DNA of 7,137 bases. Origin: an uncultured Bacteroidales bacterium (GTDB lineage: Bacteria; Bacteroidota; Bacteroidia; Bacteroidales; UBA932). Made by a program: the position numbers and the translations under genes. The stretch lies in assembly GCA_937890845.1 (NCBI GenBank), contig CALADR010000361.1:1-7137 (forward strand), written 5' to 3'. Shown in pieces: positions 5,477 to 7,137 of this stretch (its first letter is position 1; each line of letters starts with the position of its first letter). The notes below the pieces were generated by a model. That model searched no databases and had not been told where the DNA came from. It saw only the letters and a list, made by a program, of their open reading frames with translations.

Positions 5477-6253
5477 ATGGACAACGAAGGAAAAAATAGA
5501 AAATTTTACAATACTGTTGTTGTCTCGGATGTCCATCTCGGAGCACTGCATTCCAAGGTTGACGAGGCTTGTGACTTTCTGGAAAGCATAAGGTGCAACA
5601 AACTGATTCTGAATGGTGATATAATCGACGGATGGCAGCTCGACAAAAAGCAGAAAAGACAGTGGAAGTCATGTTACACCAGATTTTTTTCAATTATAAT
5701 GGAGATGATGTCCGGTGATGATACCGAAGTAATTTGTCTTAGGGGCAACCATGATGATTTTCTGGATAATCTGGCTCCTTTGAAACTCTCCAATATAAGT
5801 ATTGTAAAGGATTATATATTGGAAAGTGCGGGCAAGCGTTTTTATGTTACTCATGGGGATGTTTTTGACAGTGTAACTTCCAATATGAAGTGGCTTTCAG
5901 TTCTTGGTGACAAGGGTTATAATGTCCTGCTGTGGGTCAATGGTATGTACAACCGCTACCGTATAAAGAACGGCAAACCTTATTATTCCCTTTCGCAGGT
6001 TGTCAAGCATAAGGTAAAGCAGGCGGTTTCATTCATATCCGGGTTTGAGGACATGTTGGCTGATCTGGCACGGACAAAAGGCTGTGACGGTGTTATTTGC
6101 GGTCATATACATTATCCTGAGGATCGTATGATAGGAAATATCAGGTATCTGAATTCCGGAGATTGGGTCGAGTCATTGTCTGCCTTGACAGAGGATATGG
6201 ACGGGATATGGAGGATTTTCCGTTACCGCAATGATTTTGTGAACGTACTTTGA
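5477..6253 (+). CDS. LpxH-like metallophosphoesterase (UDP-2,3-diacylglucosamine diphosphatase-related)
   Basis: This 258-residue cytoplasmic or membrane-associated phosphoesterase has the full calcineurin-like metal set: SDVHLG (Asp18, His20), GDIIDGW (47-53, Asp48), GNHDD (90-94, Asn91, His92), THGD (125-128) and CGHIH (208-212). It is in the same broad family as LpxH, which cleaves UDP-2,3-diacylglucosamine to lipid X in lipid A synthesis. However, its second motif is GDIIDGW, while the Bacteroides LpxH I know carries a GDMFDFW-type motif. The helical insert with LLWVNGMYNRYR and the VKHKVKQAVSFISGFE segment (about 176-191) are marks of a separate LpxH-like subgroup found in several phyla. 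The true substrate is therefore uncertain, though a lipid- or nucleotide-linked diphosphate is likely. It lies 61 bases before a glycosyltransferase gene on the same strand, which suggests a joint role in glycolipid synthesis. No Shine-Dalgarno is visible. Confidence 0.87.
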   Translation: MDNEGKNRKFYNTVVVSDVHLGALHSKVDEACDFLESIRCNKLILNGDIIDGWQLDKKQKRQWKSCYTRFFSIIMEMMSGDDTEVICLRGNHDDFLDNLAPLKLSNISIVKDYILESAGKRFYVTHGDVFDSVTSNMKWLSVLGDKGYNVLLWVNGMYNRYRIKNGKPYYSLSQVVKHKVKQAVSFISGFEDMLADLARTKGCDGVICGHIHYPEDRMIGNIRYLNSGDWVESLSALTEDMDGIWRIFRYRNDFVNVL

Positions 6254-6314
6254 GTTTATTGGTTGCCTTTCTTTGGCTTTTTGAAGTTAACATTGGTATT
6301 AAATAAGTATAGAT

Positions 6315-7137
6315 ATGAAGTATCTATTTATAGTACAGGGAGAAGGACGTGGTCACCTCACACAGGCTATAACTCTTGAGAGAATGCTTGAGCGTCACGG
6401 TCATGAGGTGGTCGGCATAATGGTGGGAAAGAGCAAGACAAGGCAGCTCCCTGAGTTTTTTCTGAAGAGTGTCAAGGCTCCTGTACATCAGTTTTTAAGT
6501 ATTAACTTTCTTCCGTCTGCGGCGAACAGGAAGGCCAACATGGCCAAAAGTGTGGCTTATAACATTGCAATGTCTCCTCATTATTTCAAGAGTATGAGGA
6601 TAATAAAAAAGGCTATACAGGTCAGTGAGGCGGATGTGGTTGTCAATTTTTATGAGTTGCTTACCGGGCTGACATATATGCTTCACAGGATACCTGTTCC
6701 GCAGATATGTATCGGTCATCAATATCTTTTCCTGCATAAGGGATTTACTATGCCTAAAAAGGTATTCGGAGGCTACGTGTGGCTTAAGTTCTTTACCAGG
6801 ATTACAGCGATAGGGGCAAACCGTTATCTGGCGCTGTCGTTTAGGCAAATGCAGGATAGTGCAGGAGATAAAATCAAGGTGGTGCCTCCTCTTTTAAGGT
6901 CTGAAGTACTGGAAACAGAGCCTGTGAAAGGAGATTACATTCACGGATATATGCTTAATTCAGGATTTGCAGAAGATGTCATGTCCTGGCATAAAGAGCA
7001 TCCGGAGGTCCAGTTGAGGTTTTTCTGGGATAGAAATACGGAGACTCCGGTGACCCGAGTAGATGATACATTATGTTTTCATGTTCTGGATGATAAGGAA
7101 TTCTTGCGTCAGATGGCAGGATGTAAGGCATACGCAA
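6315..7137 (+). CDS. Glycosyltransferase-like protein of GT-B type, 3' end cut by the window
   Basis: An open frame starts at the ATG at 6315 (MKYLFIVQGEGRGHLTQA) and runs without a stop to the window edge, giving 274 residues so far. The N-terminal strand followed by GEGRGHLTQA (9-18) is the glycine-rich loop of GT-B glycosyltransferases, comparable to the GGxGGH loop of MurG and the archaeal MJ1255-type proteins (TIGR00661). The next parts, HGHEVVGIMVGKS, a VVVNFYELLTGL strand and helix, ICIGHQYLF and a KVVPPLLR linker near residues 194-201, fit the N-domain and the inter-domain hinge. The second domain has only begun. There is no predicted membrane span. Family members are roughly 350-380 residues, so about 80-100 residues are probably outside the window. 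Donor and acceptor cannot be told. Its closeness to the LpxH-like gene suggests a glycolipid product. The start lacks a Shine-Dalgarno. Confidence 0.8.
   Translation, partial: MKYLFIVQGEGRGHLTQAITLERMLERHGHEVVGIMVGKSKTRQLPEFFLKSVKAPVHQFLSINFLPSAANRKANMAKSVAYNIAMSPHYFKSMRIIKKAIQVSEADVVVNFYELLTGLTYMLHRIPVPQICIGHQYLFLHKGFTMPKKVFGGYVWLKFFTRITAIGANRYLALSFRQMQDSAGDKIKVVPPLLRSEVLETEPVKGDYIHGYMLNSGFAEDVMSWHKEHPEVQLRFFWDRNTETPVTRVDDTLCFHVLDDKEFLRQMAGCKAYA

Noticed and set aside
1..7137. tRNA, rRNA, CRISPR array, toxin-antitoxin, defence or phage genes
   Set aside because: I looked on both strands for cloverleaf-like elements, regularly spaced repeats and the hallmark motifs of such genes and found none. 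All strong coding regions are housekeeping or envelope genes.

Overview
The window looks like an ordinary chromosomal stretch from a member of the Bacteroidota, most likely order Bacteroidales. Support for this: the glucose-6-phosphate isomerase is of the Bacteroides/Bacillus type; two genes belong to families typical of this phylum (DUF4251 and a DUF4136-type lipoprotein); several intergenic regions carry the phylum's TAnnTTTG -7 promoter element; and most genes lack a Shine-Dalgarno sequence. I cannot name genus or species from the sequence alone.

Layout: (1) pgi on the minus strand (33-1253), transcribed divergently from (2) a glycerophosphodiester phosphodiesterase lipoprotein gene (1354-2160), with candidate promoters facing outward in the 100-base gap. 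(3) A tight three-gene plus-strand operon of envelope proteins follows: a DUF4251 protein (2279-2875), a DUF4136-like lipoprotein (2889-3575) and a small outer-membrane beta-barrel protein (3587-4201). Terminator-like hairpins lie on both sides of it (2228-2257 and 4223-4262). (4) A surface-polysaccharide/lipid segment comes last: a single-domain mannose-1-phosphate guanylyltransferase (4309-5358), an LpxH-like metallophosphoesterase (5477-6253) and the 5' part of a GT-B-type glycosyltransferase (6315 to the window end). No tRNA, rRNA, CRISPR array, intact insertion sequence or phage gene was seen.

Functionally, Pgi interconverts glucose-6-P and fructose-6-P. Fructose-6-P is the usual source of mannose-6-P and then mannose-1-P, the substrate of the guanylyltransferase, so the two ends of the window meet in sugar-nucleotide supply. 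The remaining genes concern the cell envelope.

No clear new multi-gene system is visible. The most striking observation is that pgi seems to have lost about 40 internal codons in frame, directly after the GGRFS active-site motif, while the rest of the protein is well conserved. Other points worth a look are two perfect Shine-Dalgarno sequences in a phylum that seldom uses them, a terminator-like hairpin directly in front of the envelope operon, and an LpxH-like enzyme whose motifs differ from those of canonical LpxH.
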